DNA of 12,773 bases from Flavobacteriia bacterium. Lineage in GTDB: Bacteria > Bacteroidota > Bacteroidia > Flavobacteriales > Flavobacteriaceae. Below are positions 6,817 to 12,773 of the stretch, in pieces. Both the position numbers and the translations under genes were made by a program. The DNA lies in NCBI GenBank assembly GCA_018500075.1, contig JAHBAN010000199.1, positions 1-12,773 of the forward strand, read 5' to 3'. Within the stretch, counting starts at the first letter, position 1. Each line of letters opens with the position of its first letter. The notes beneath the pieces are model-generated. The model ran no database searches, was not told the DNA's origin, and was given only the letters and a program-made list of their open reading frames with translations.

Positions 6817-7752
6817 ATGCTTGCCGCGCTTGGCTTTGTGGCGCGACACGGGCGCTGGGCCTTGGTGCTGGGGCTGTTGGGCGGCCTGTTGCTGCCTGAT
6901 CTGGCGCAGGCGTTGAAGCCATGGCTGGCGGAGCTTGTCTTGCTTCTGTTGTTTCTGACCGGGCTGCGTGTCGGGCCTCGTGACGCGCTTTTGGGGCTAA
7001 AAGGTGTGCGCCGCACGCTGGCGGTTGTGTTGAGTTATCAGCTTGTCCTGCCTTTGCTCGCGCTCGCGGGATTTGCGCTTTTCGGCCTCGCTGGCTCGCC
7101 CTATGCGATTGCCTTTACACTGATGCTTGCAGCACCCTCTGTGACGGGCAGCCCGAATATCGCGATTTTGCTCGGCCAGTCGCCCGAGCCGGCCTTTCGC
7201 CTGCTGATCCTGGGAACGGCGCTGTTGCCGCTTACGGTTCTTCCGGTGTTCTGGCTCAGCCCTGCATTGGGCGATCTGTCGGCAGCATTGCGGGCTTCGG
7301 GGACATTGCTTGTCGCGATCTGGGCTGTCATCGGGCTGGCGTTTGTGACGCGTCATATGGCGCTGCCGGAGCTTGCCGGAGAGCGCCGGTCCGCGCTTGA
7401 CGGGGCCATGTCGATTGCGCTGGCGGTGATTGTGATTGGTTTGATGAGCGCTTTGGGGCCGGCGATACAGGCGGTGCCTTGGGAGGTTGGCAAATGGCTG
7501 GCGCTCGCGTTTTTTGTGAACTTCGGATTGCAGGCTGTGGCTTATCGCGTCTTGCGCCGCTCGGCGGGCGACGCGGAGGCGGCTCCCTTTGCTGTTGTGG
7601 CGGGAAACCGCAATGTGGCGCTGTTTTTTGTGGCGCTGCCGGTCACCCAGTCGCCGGAGTTTCTTATCTTTCTCGGGTGTTATCAGATCCCGATGTATCT
7701 CACCGCACTGGTGATGCGGCCTTTCTATGGCAAGCCGTCAACACGCGGTTGA
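6817..7752 (+). CDS. BASS-like (bile acid:sodium symporter superfamily) permease
   Basis: A 311-residue, very hydrophobic membrane protein with roughly nine to ten membrane segments. Two glycine/asparagine motifs at equivalent places in the two halves, SVTGSPNIAILL (GSPN at 111-114) and VVAGNRNVALFFVALP (GNRN at 263-266), correspond to the unwound crossover helices that form the sodium/substrate site in BASS proteins. There is no signal peptide. It starts 2 bp after the TRAP large-permease stop and must be co-transcribed. No strong ribosome site is visible beyond the GTCAGG-like region in the preceding gene, so it probably depends on translational reinitiation. Known BASS members move bile acids, pyruvate, 2-oxo acids or pantoate. 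Here I infer transport of an oxo-acid product or of the TRAP substrate. The family call is moderately sure, the substrate unknown. Confidence 0.75.
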   Translation: MLAALGFVARHGRWALVLGLLGGLLLPDLAQALKPWLAELVLLLLFLTGLRVGPRDALLGLKGVRRTLAVVLSYQLVLPLLALAGFALFGLAGSPYAIAFTLMLAAPSVTGSPNIAILLGQSPEPAFRLLILGTALLPLTVLPVFWLSPALGDLSAALRASGTLLVAIWAVIGLAFVTRHMALPELAGERRSALDGAMSIALAVIVIGLMSALGPAIQAVPWEVGKWLALAFFVNFGLQAVAYRVLRRSAGDAEAAPFAVVAGNRNVALFFVALPVTQSPEFLIFLGCYQIPMYLTALVMRPFYGKPSTRG

Positions 7753-7796
7753 CAGATTTGACGTGAGGCTGACGCAGGCACTTGCCGCAAATGCGG

Positions 7797-7860
7797 AGGG
7801 CTGATGGCGCGGGCCTATCTGGCGCACCTCATGGGCGACAGCGGCCCGAAAATCAGCCCT
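7797..7860. repeat. Long two-part inverted repeat (structured RNA, operator or terminator)
   Basis: AGGGCTGAT (7797-7805) pairs perfectly with ATCAGCCCT (7852-7860). Inside it, CGGGCC (7810-7815) pairs with GGCCCG (7843-7848). Together they form a 15-bp interrupted stem with an apical region of 27 bases. No T-run follows the right arm, so it is not a standard intrinsic terminator. It lies 44 bp after the BASS-like gene and 123 bp before the aminotransferase. It could be a 3' end stabiliser of the TRAP operon message, a cis-acting leader element of the aminotransferase, or a small RNA. Confidence 0.55.
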
Positions 7861-7863
7861 TAG

Positions 7864-7899
7864 ACAAATTTGTTCTGGAACTGGCGGCCAAGTTTTGGC
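7864..7899. promoter_or_regulatory. Two adjacent palindromes, candidate operators
   Basis: ACAAATTTGT (7864-7873) is a perfect 10-bp palindrome. GCCAA-GTT-TTGGC (7887-7899) is a 5-3-5 inverted repeat. Their centres are about 24 bp apart, and both lie 85-120 bp upstream of the aminotransferase start, in the interval expected for a promoter. The first is AT-rich against a GC-rich background. No matching regulator is encoded next to it, so the assignment as operator is only a suggestion. Confidence 0.3.
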
Positions 7900-7983
7900 A
7901 GGAAGGGTCTGCGCATTAACCCAACCATCTGCACGCTGAGCTCCGGCATAAAGGTGAGATGCCAACCATAGGAGCATTTTCAT

Positions 7984-9354
7984 ATGCTAAAAAACGACCA
8001 TCTCGAAAGCTGGGACCGTGAAAACTTTTTTCACCCCTCCACACATCTGGCCGAATTCGCCCGTGGCGTGACGCCCCAGAGGATCATCACCAGCGCTGAG
8101 GGCTGCCATATCCAAGACCGCGACGGCAACCGGCTTCTGGACGCTTTTGCGGGGCTTTACTGTGTCAACGTCGGCTACGGGCGTCAGGAGATCGCCGAGG
8201 CGATTGCGGCGCAGGCCAAGGAACTGGCCTATTATCACTCCTATGTCGGCCACGGAACCGAGGCGAGCATCACGCTGGCCAAGATGATCCTTGATCGTGC
8301 GCCCGATCATATGAGCAAGGTCTATTTTGGTCTGGGCGGCTCTGACGCCAATGAAACCAACGTGAAGCTGATCTGGTATTACAACAACATTCTGGGCCGC
8401 CCGGAGAAGAAGAAAATCATCAGCCGCTGGCGCGGATATCACGGGTCCGGCCTTGTGACTGGGTCGCTGACGGGGCTGGAGCTGTTTCACAAGAAGTTTG
8501 ATTTGCCACTGGCGCAAGTGGTGCATACCGAAGCGCCCTATTACTTCCGCCGCGACAATCTGGAGCAATCCGAAGCCGAATTTGTGGCGCATTGTGTGGC
8601 CGAGCTTGAAGCGTTGATCGCGCGTGAAGGGGCCGACACCATTGCGGCCTTTATCGGCGAGCCGGTGCTTGGCACGGGGGGCATTGTGCCGCCCCCGGCG
8701 GGCTATTGGGCAGCGATCCAGGAGGTGCTGGAGCGCCATGATATCCTGCTTGTGGCCGATGAGGTCGTGACAGGCTTTGGCCGTCTTGGAACCATGTTCG
8801 GCTCCGAACATTACGGGATGAAGCCTGATTTGATCACCATCGCCAAGGGCCTGACATCGGCCTATGCGCCGCTTTCGGGCAGCATTGTGAGCGAGAAAAT
8901 GTGGGCTGTTCTGGAGCGGGGCACCGACGAAAACGGCCCTATCGGCCACGGCTGGACCTATTCTGCGCATCCGATTGGCGCGGCGGCGGGTGTTGCCAAC
9001 CTCAAGCTTCTGGACGATCTGAAGCTGATCCAGAACGCGGGTGAGACAGGCGCATATCTCAATGCCGCCATGGCGGAGGCGCTGGGTGCGCACGCCCATG
9101 TGGGCGAGGTGCGCGGCGAGGGGATGCTCTGTGCGGTCGAATTCGTCAAGGCGCGCGAGGGGCGGGTTTATTTTGACGCCTCCGAGAAGGTCGGGCCGCA
9201 GATTGCGGCGGCTTTGCTGGCCGAGGGCGTGATTGCCCGCGCGATGCCGCAGGGCGACATCCTCGGCTTTGCGCCGCCCTTCTGTCTGACACGCCAAGAG
9301 GCTGACGAAGTTGTTGGCAAGACCGCCAAGGCGGTAAAATCTGTTCTGGGCTAA
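7984..9354 (+). CDS. Class III (omega) aminotransferase, PLP-dependent
   Basis: A 456-residue cytosolic enzyme of the fold-type I class III family (amine/beta-alanine/taurine:pyruvate-type transaminases). K288 in TIAKGLTSAY is the Schiff-base lysine. D259 in LLVADEVVTGFGR binds the pyridine nitrogen, with E226 (FIGEPVLGTGG) nearby. Y152 in RGYHGSG stacks on the cofactor, and GGSDANE (118-124) contacts the phosphate. The order of motifs and the length are complete. From memory it is nearly colinear with the aminotransferase of Ruegeria sp. TM1040 whose structure is PDB 3FCR, including Y59 in GLYCVNVGYG, a residue changed in published work on bulky amine substrates. The natural substrate of that clade is uncertain. 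The start is ATG 7984 with AGGAGC 8 bases upstream. It has its own leader and terminator, so it is monocistronic, not part of the TRAP operon. Confidence 0.96.
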   Translation: MLKNDHLESWDRENFFHPSTHLAEFARGVTPQRIITSAEGCHIQDRDGNRLLDAFAGLYCVNVGYGRQEIAEAIAAQAKELAYYHSYVGHGTEASITLAKMILDRAPDHMSKVYFGLGGSDANETNVKLIWYYNNILGRPEKKKIISRWRGYHGSGLVTGSLTGLELFHKKFDLPLAQVVHTEAPYYFRRDNLEQSEAEFVAHCVAELEALIAREGADTIAAFIGEPVLGTGGIVPPPAGYWAAIQEVLERHDILLVADEVVTGFGRLGTMFGSEHYGMKPDLITIAKGLTSAYAPLSGSIVSEKMWAVLERGTDENGPIGHGWTYSAHPIGAAAGVANLKLLDDLKLIQNAGETGAYLNAAMAEALGAHAHVGEVRGEGMLCAVEFVKAREGRVYFDASEKVGPQIAAALLAEGVIARAMPQGDILGFAPPFCLTRQEADEVVGKTAKAVKSVLG

Positions 9355-9375
9355 GACGCCCTGCTCTGACATATT

Positions 9376-9410
9376 GGCCCCGATGTTTGAAAGAGCATCG
9401 GGGCTTTTTT
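9376..9410 (+). terminator. Intrinsic terminator of the aminotransferase gene
   Basis: GCCCCGATG (9377-9385) pairs perfectly with CATCGGGGC (9396-9404), a 9-bp stem with a 10-base loop, followed by six T (9405-9410). It lies 22 bp after the aminotransferase stop and only 17 bp before the modA start codon. It is a textbook rho-independent terminator for rightward transcription. Confidence 0.92.
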
Positions 9411-9427
9411 GTGCGAAGGACAGGGCA

Positions 9428-10177
9428 ATGGCGCGCGCAATAAAATGGGGGGTGTCGGCTCTGCTGGCTGTTGCGCTGGCCAGCGCGGCGCTGCGCGCGG
9501 AGACTGTGACCGTTTTTGCGGCCGCAAGCCTGAAGACCGCGCTCGACAGCCTGACGCCCGAGGCCGAGGCGGCGACAGGCCACGCGCTTCGCATGGTCTA
9601 TGCCAGCAGCGCGGCTTTGGCGCGCCAGATCGAGCAGGGCGCGCCTGCGGATATTTTTATTTCGGCCAATCCGGACTGGATGGACCATCTGGAGGGGCGC
9701 GGCACGATCAAAGCGGCCAGACGCATCAACCTTCTGGGCAATTCTCTTGTGTTGATCGGTGGGGCCGCAGAGCCTGCGCCGCGTCTTGAAGAGGCGCAGA
9801 GCTTTGCCAAAGGGCGGATCGCCATGGGGATGACGCGGGCCGTGCCTGCGGGGATCTATGGCCGCGCCGCGCTGGAAAGTCTGGGGCTTTGGCCGGCTTT
9901 GCGCGGGCGGATTGTCGAGACAGACAATGTGCGCGCAGCACTTGCGCTCGTCTCGCGGGGCGAGGCGCGCTACGGGGTTGTCTATGCGAGTGATGCCGTG
10001 GCCGACCCCAAAGTGCGGGTCTTGCTGGGGTTTCCCGACGACAGCCATGACCCGATCATTTATCCGGCCGTGTCGCGGAGTGAGCAGGGCGCGGATGTGC
10101 TTGCGTTTTTGCAAAGCGAGGCGGCTTGGCGCGTGTTTGAGGCGCAGGGCTTTTTGAAAGTGGAGGCGCGCCCATGA
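9428..10177 (+). CDS. modA: Molybdate ABC transporter, periplasmic binding protein
   Basis: A 249-residue molybdate receptor. The signal peptide is residues 1-24 (MARAIKWG, hydrophobic core, cut near LRA-E25). Mature motifs follow the ModA pattern: VTVFAAASLK (S34), VYASSAALARQIEQGAPADI (S61/S62), RAVPAGIYGRAALESLG (A141), TDNVRAALALVSRGEARYGVVYASDA (V168, Y186). These correspond to the oxyanion-binding Ser, Ser, Ala, Val and Tyr positions described for E. coli ModA, so the pocket looks intact. The start is ATG 9428 with AAGGACAGGG upstream; a longer reading frame from 9374 would run through the terminator hairpin and lacks a ribosome site. It is the first gene of modABC and overlaps modB by ATGA. 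Tungstate binding cannot be excluded. Confidence 0.96.
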   Translation: MARAIKWGVSALLAVALASAALRAETVTVFAAASLKTALDSLTPEAEAATGHALRMVYASSAALARQIEQGAPADIFISANPDWMDHLEGRGTIKAARRINLLGNSLVLIGGAAEPAPRLEEAQSFAKGRIAMGMTRAVPAGIYGRAALESLGLWPALRGRIVETDNVRAALALVSRGEARYGVVYASDAVADPKVRVLLGFPDDSHDPIIYPAVSRSEQGADVLAFLQSEAAWRVFEAQGFLKVEARP

Positions 10178-10866
10178 GCTGGCTTGGCGTTGAGGAATGG
10201 CAGGCGGTGTTGCTCTCGCTCAAAGTGGCGTTCTGGGCCACGCTGCTCAGTCTGCCGCTCGCGGTTGCGGTGGCCTATGCGCTGGCGCGGGGGCGCTTTT
10301 GGGGGCATGGGCTGCTCAATGCTCTTGTGCATTTGCCGCTCGTTTTGCCCCCGGTTGTGACAGGATATTTGCTGCTCATGTTCTTTGGCGCGCAAGGGCT
10401 TGGCGGGCGGGTGCTTGAGGCTGTGGGGATGCCGCTCGCCTTTCGCTGGACGGGGGCTGTATTGGCGGCGGCGATCATGGCCTTTCCGCTGGTTGTGCGC
10501 GCGATCCGCCTTTCGATCGAGGCGGTAGATGCGCGGCTTGAGGCGGCGGCGGCGACGCTGGGCGCTTCGCCGCTTCGGGTGGTGTTCACCGTGACTTTGC
10601 CAATGGCGATGCCGGGCGTTTTGGCCGGTGCTGTGCTCGGGTTTGCCAAGGCAATGGGCGAGTTCGGCGCGACGATCACATTTGTCTCCAACATTCCGGG
10701 CGAAACGCAGACACTGCCGTCGGCAGTCTATGGCTTTTTGCAGGTTCCGGGGGGCGAAAGTGCGGCGGGCCGCCTTGTGATCGTGGCTGTTGTGGTGGCG
10801 ATGGGGGCGCTGTTGTTTTCGGAGTGGCTGGCGCGGCGTATGGCGCGCAAGGTGGCAGGCGCATGA
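10174..10866 (+). CDS. modB: Molybdate ABC transporter, permease
   Basis: A 230-residue inner-membrane permease. About five hydrophobic segments are visible (roughly 12-38, 48-72, 94-115, 145-170, 198-218), the usual ModB number. The cytoplasmic EAA loop that docks on the ATPase is at 123-148 (EAAAATLGASPLRVVFTVTL followed by PMAMPG). The conserved FAKAMGEFGATITFVSNIPGE and TLPSAVYGFLQVPGG stretches after it are strongly typical of ModB/CysT-type permeases. The start is ATG 10174, which overlaps the modA stop (ATGA). The end overlaps modC in the same way, so the three subunits are translationally coupled. Confidence 0.97.
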   Translation: MSWLGVEEWQAVLLSLKVAFWATLLSLPLAVAVAYALARGRFWGHGLLNALVHLPLVLPPVVTGYLLLMFFGAQGLGGRVLEAVGMPLAFRWTGAVLAAAIMAFPLVVRAIRLSIEAVDARLEAAAATLGASPLRVVFTVTLPMAMPGVLAGAVLGFAKAMGEFGATITFVSNIPGETQTLPSAVYGFLQVPGGESAAGRLVIVAVVVAMGALLFSEWLARRMARKVAGA

Positions 10867-11945
10867 GCTTGCGGGTGGATATCTCCAAGTCGCTCGCGGG
10901 CTTTGAGCTTTGCGCCGATTTTGAAGCGCCTTCGGGGATCACTGTATTGTTCGGGCCGTCCGGGTCGGGCAAGACCACGCTGATCAACGCGGTTGCGGGG
11001 CTTCTCACGCCGGACAGCGGGCGCATCGCTCTGGGGGAGCGGGCGCTGTTTGACGCGGCGCGGGGCATCAACCTGCCGGCGCATAAGCGCGGGGTCGGGT
11101 ATGTGTTTCAGGATGCGCGGCTGTTTCCACATTTGAGTGTAGAGGCCAATCTCAATTACGGGCGCAAGCGGGCCGCAAACCCGCCGGGCGCGGCGGAGTT
11201 TGACCGTATCGTGACGCTGCTCGGCCTTGGCGCGCTTTTGGGGCGCAGGCCAGCCAAGCTCTCGGGCGGAGAGGCGCAGCGTGTGGCGCTGGGGCGTGCG
11301 CTCCTGAGCGGGCCGAAACTGCTTTTGGCAGATGAGCCGCTGGCGGCGCTCGACGGGGCGCGTAAGGGCGAGCTTTTGCCTTATTTCGAGCGGTTGCGCG
11401 ACGCGGGCGATCTGCCGATCCTTTATGTGACCCATTCGGTGAGCGAGCTGGGGCGGCTGGCCAACCATGTGGTCACGCTGTCGCGCGGCAGGGCGTCGGG
11501 TCTGCGCACGCCTGCGGATGTTCTGGCGGATCCGCGTCTTGTTTCGGGCGGCGTGCGCGGGGTTGGTGCGATGATCACGGCGGTGGTTGTGGCGCATCAC
11601 AACGACGGTCTGAGCGAGCTGGACGCCGGCGGGGTGCCCTTGTTTTTGCCCAAGGTCGGGCGCGAGATCGGGGCGCATCTGCGGGTGAGGATTGCGGCGA
11701 GTGATGTGATCCTGTCGCGTCAGAAGCCTGAGGGGCTTTCGGCGCTCAATATCCTGAAGGCCAAGATCGTCGGGCTGCGCGAAGGCGAAGGGCCGGGGGC
11801 AATTGTGGCGCTTGAGACGGCTGCGGGGCAGATTCAGGCGCGCCTCACACAACGCTCGGCCAAGGCGCTGGGCCTTGCGGTCGGGCTTGAGACCTATGCG
11901 GTTGTGAAAACCGTGTCGATTGCGCAGGAAGATGTGGGCGGGTGA
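10863..11945 (+). CDS. modC: Molybdate ABC transporter, ATP-binding protein
   Basis: A 360-residue ABC ATPase that powers the ModAB importer from the cytoplasmic side. Motifs in order are: Walker A GPSGSGKT (31-38), Q-loop VFQDARLFPH (Q83), signature LSGGEAQRVALGRAL (133-147), Walker B LLLADEPLAALD (153-164) and switch H191. The C-terminal part (about 292-355, GLSALNILKAKI onward) is a single Mop/TOBE domain that binds molybdate and mediates trans-inhibition in homologues. The length is normal for ModC. The start is ATG 10863, overlapping the modB stop by ATGA; an upstream in-frame ATG at 10824 would add 13 residues not expected in the family. Its end is only 3 bp from the convergent GNAT gene, with no terminator in between. 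Confidence 0.97.
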   Translation: MSLRVDISKSLAGFELCADFEAPSGITVLFGPSGSGKTTLINAVAGLLTPDSGRIALGERALFDAARGINLPAHKRGVGYVFQDARLFPHLSVEANLNYGRKRAANPPGAAEFDRIVTLLGLGALLGRRPAKLSGGEAQRVALGRALLSGPKLLLADEPLAALDGARKGELLPYFERLRDAGDLPILYVTHSVSELGRLANHVVTLSRGRASGLRTPADVLADPRLVSGGVRGVGAMITAVVVAHHNDGLSELDAGGVPLFLPKVGREIGAHLRVRIAASDVILSRQKPEGLSALNILKAKIVGLREGEGPGAIVALETAAGQIQARLTQRSAKALGLAVGLETYAVVKTVSIAQEDVGG

Positions 11946-11948
11946 GCG

Positions 11949-12401
11949 CTAGGTGATCGGCTTCACATAGCGGATAAACGGGGTGAGCTGCCCGACGCGG
12001 TCATAGAGCTGGCGGGCGGTTGTGTTGAAGTCCTGCGTCATCCAGTAAACACCGCTGGCGCCGGATTCGCGGGCCTCGTGATGCACCGCCTCGATCAGCG
12101 CGCGCCCCGCGCCTGTGCCCCGAAGGGCAGGATCAACATAGAGGTCTTGAAGGTAGCAGGTGTTTTCAAGAGACCACATATGGCGGTGAAAAAGATAATG
12201 GGTGAAGCCGATGGCCTGCCCGTCCTTGAGCGCGATCAAGCCCTTGAACTCGTTCTCGGCGCCCGACAAGAGCCGCGCGAAGGAGCTGTCAAAGACCTCC
12301 TTGGGGCGCGATGTCTCATAAAATGTGAGATAGGCCGTGAACATACGATCCCATTCGGAGCGTTCTTCGGCTGTTATGGGGCGAATTTGGAGGTCTGACA
12401 T
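11949..12401 (-). CDS. GNAT family N-acetyltransferase
   Basis: A 150-residue acetyl-CoA-dependent acetyltransferase. The core is CYLQDLYVDPALRGTGAGRA (82-101): strand 4 followed by the pyrophosphate-binding loop R94-G-T-G-A-G-R100. After it come a helix, strand 5 (VYWMTQ) and DFNTTARQLYDRVG (124-137) with N126 and Y133, the usual motif B asparagine and catalytic-type tyrosine. The 'Y..DLYV...RG.G.G..L' and 'N..AR.LYD' style resembles the spermidine/spermine (SSAT-like) and small-amine branch, but the substrate is not determined. The start is ATG 12401. The upstream gene on the same strand ends 10 bp before it, so the pair is likely an operon converging on modC. Confidence 0.92.
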   Translation of the reverse strand: MSDLQIRPITAEERSEWDRMFTAYLTFYETSRPKEVFDSSFARLLSGAENEFKGLIALKDGQAIGFTHYLFHRHMWSLENTCYLQDLYVDPALRGTGAGRALIEAVHHEARESGASGVYWMTQDFNTTARQLYDRVGQLTPFIRYVKPIT

Positions 12402-12411
12402 CAGCTTGCTT

Positions 12412-12773
12412 TCAGGACGGGGGGAGGCCGAGGGCGTTTAAGCTCTGCTCAAGGGCTTTCTTTTGATCGGGGGAGAGTGTGCCGGTTTGAAGGCCGTCTG
12501 CGGCCAGAGCCTGAGTGCCTGCCATCAGCATATGCGGGCTGCGGGCTTGAAAGGCGGCGTTTAGGAGAGAGGCGGCGTGCCCCTGTGGCTCTAGGCCCGC
12601 AAGCGGCAAGGCAAGGGCGGCGGCGTCGGCCTCATCTGCGGCCTGCAGGGCGGCGCGGGTGGCGCTGTCACAGGCAAGCGTCAAAGGCTCGCCCGGCGCG
12701 TGGGCCAGAAACAGCCGGCGCAAAAGGCGCGGGCCGTAATAGGCCAGAAGCGCATCAAGCGAGGGCAGCGCCG
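12412..12773 (-). CDS. Hypothetical protein, 5' end outside the window
   Basis: An open frame runs from the window edge to TGA at 12412-12414; about 120 C-terminal residues are visible. The frame stays open past the TTG at 12721-12723 to the end of the window (LPSLDALLAYYGPRLLRRLF...), so the true start lies beyond the edge. The protein is rich in Ala and Leu and mostly helical in appearance, without signal or membrane segments in the visible part. It ends in TLSPDQKKALEQSLNALGLPPS. I do not recognise the family. It is 10 bp upstream of the GNAT gene and probably co-transcribed with it. Base composition and codon use match the neighbours. Confidence 0.7.
   Translation of the reverse strand, partial: ALPSLDALLAYYGPRLLRRLFLAHAPGEPLTLACDSATRAALQAADEADAAALALPLAGLEPQGHAASLLNAAFQARSPHMLMAGTQALAADGLQTGTLSPDQKKALEQSLNALGLPPS

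Larger units (their letters stand above)
7753..7983 (+). other. Non-coding leader upstream of the aminotransferase
   Basis: 231 bp with no credible gene on either strand. It contains a long two-part inverted repeat (7797-7860) and two short palindromes (7864-7873 and 7887-7899), listed separately. A ribosome site TAGGAGC precedes the aminotransferase ATG. A perfect TTGACA occurs at 7749-7754, but no -10 element lies at the right distance. The aminotransferase promoter is presumably in this stretch, but I cannot place it with confidence. Confidence 0.6.

Noticed and set aside
5837..6922. A 361-codon minus-strand frame opposite the TRAP large permease
   Set aside because: Arg/His/Gln-rich shadow typical of the antisense of hydrophobic GC-rich genes; no ribosome site.
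7749..7754. A perfect TTGACA considered as the -35 of an aminotransferase promoter
   Set aside because: It overlaps the BASS-gene stop codon, and the hexamer 17 bp downstream (ACGCAG) does not resemble a -10 element.
7878..7900. A TGGC/TTGGC-rich stretch considered as a sigma-54 promoter
   Set aside because: The GG and GC dinucleotides do not have the required 10-bp spacing; the pattern is better explained by the GCCAA/TTGGC palindrome.
7987..9594. A 535-codon open frame on the minus strand opposite the aminotransferase
   Set aside because: It is a shadow of a GC-rich gene: the encoded sequence is rich in Arg/His/Gln with no recognisable domain, and the plus-strand frame has intact catalytic motifs.
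10728..11852. A 374-codon minus-strand frame opposite modC
   Set aside because: Low-complexity basic composition with no motifs; modC on the other strand has every ABC ATPase motif.
12577..12585. A 9-base match to the tRNA-Trp 3' end (GTGCCCCTG), considered as an integration-site repeat
   Set aside because: It is too short, lies inside a coding region, and there is no integrase or mobile gene between the two copies.
1..12773. CRISPR arrays, insertion sequences, toxin-antitoxin or phage-defence genes
   Set aside because: No regularly spaced repeats, transposase motifs, terminal inverted repeats or defence-type domains were seen, and base composition is uniform across the genes.

Overview
The window is GC-rich and densely coding, with ATGA-overlapped operons and clear Shine-Dalgarno sites. 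The gene content (periplasmic-binding TRAP transporters, LysR regulators, a class III aminotransferase) fits an alphaproteobacterium, most likely a marine Rhodobacterales/Roseobacter-group bacterium. The strongest clue is the aminotransferase. From memory it is very close to the structurally characterised class III aminotransferase of Ruegeria (Silicibacter) sp. TM1040. No phage, insertion sequence, CRISPR array or clear foreign island was seen.

Layout. (1) 17-92: tRNA-Trp(CCA), followed by a hairpin-rich spacer and a DUF4166 gene (194-691, +). (2) 737-2330, minus strand: a LysR-type regulator and, 7 bp downstream of it, an Asp/Glu-racemase family gene. (3) Divergent from these across a 112-bp AT-rich control region: a DAO-family FAD amino-acid dehydrogenase/oxidase (2443-3690), then a complete TRAP transporter (binding protein 3730-4713, small permease 4791-5504, large permease 5501-6814), then a BASS (bile acid:sodium symporter)-like permease (6817-7752). 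A strong hairpin plus T-run separates the TRAP binding protein from its permeases. (4) 7753-7983: a structured non-coding leader, then a stand-alone PLP aminotransferase (7984-9354) with its own terminator. (5) 9428-11945: modABC, a complete molybdate ABC importer with ATGA overlaps. (6) Converging from the right edge on the minus strand: a GNAT acetyltransferase (11949-12401) and the 3' part of an unrecognised gene (12412 to the window end).

How the genes may work together. Block 2+3 reads as one catabolic island. A LysR sensor controls uptake of an organic acid or amino acid by TRAP. The substrate would be stereo-inverted by the two-cysteine racemase and oxidised by the flavoenzyme to a 2-oxo acid. 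The BASS-like carrier, 2 bp after the TRAP large subunit, could move that oxo acid or the original substrate with sodium. The substrate is not readable from sequence; a D-amino or imino acid is the best inference. This TRAP + BASS + DAO + racemase + LysR combination is the most unusual thing in the window. The mod operon, the tRNA and the GNAT gene look ordinary.
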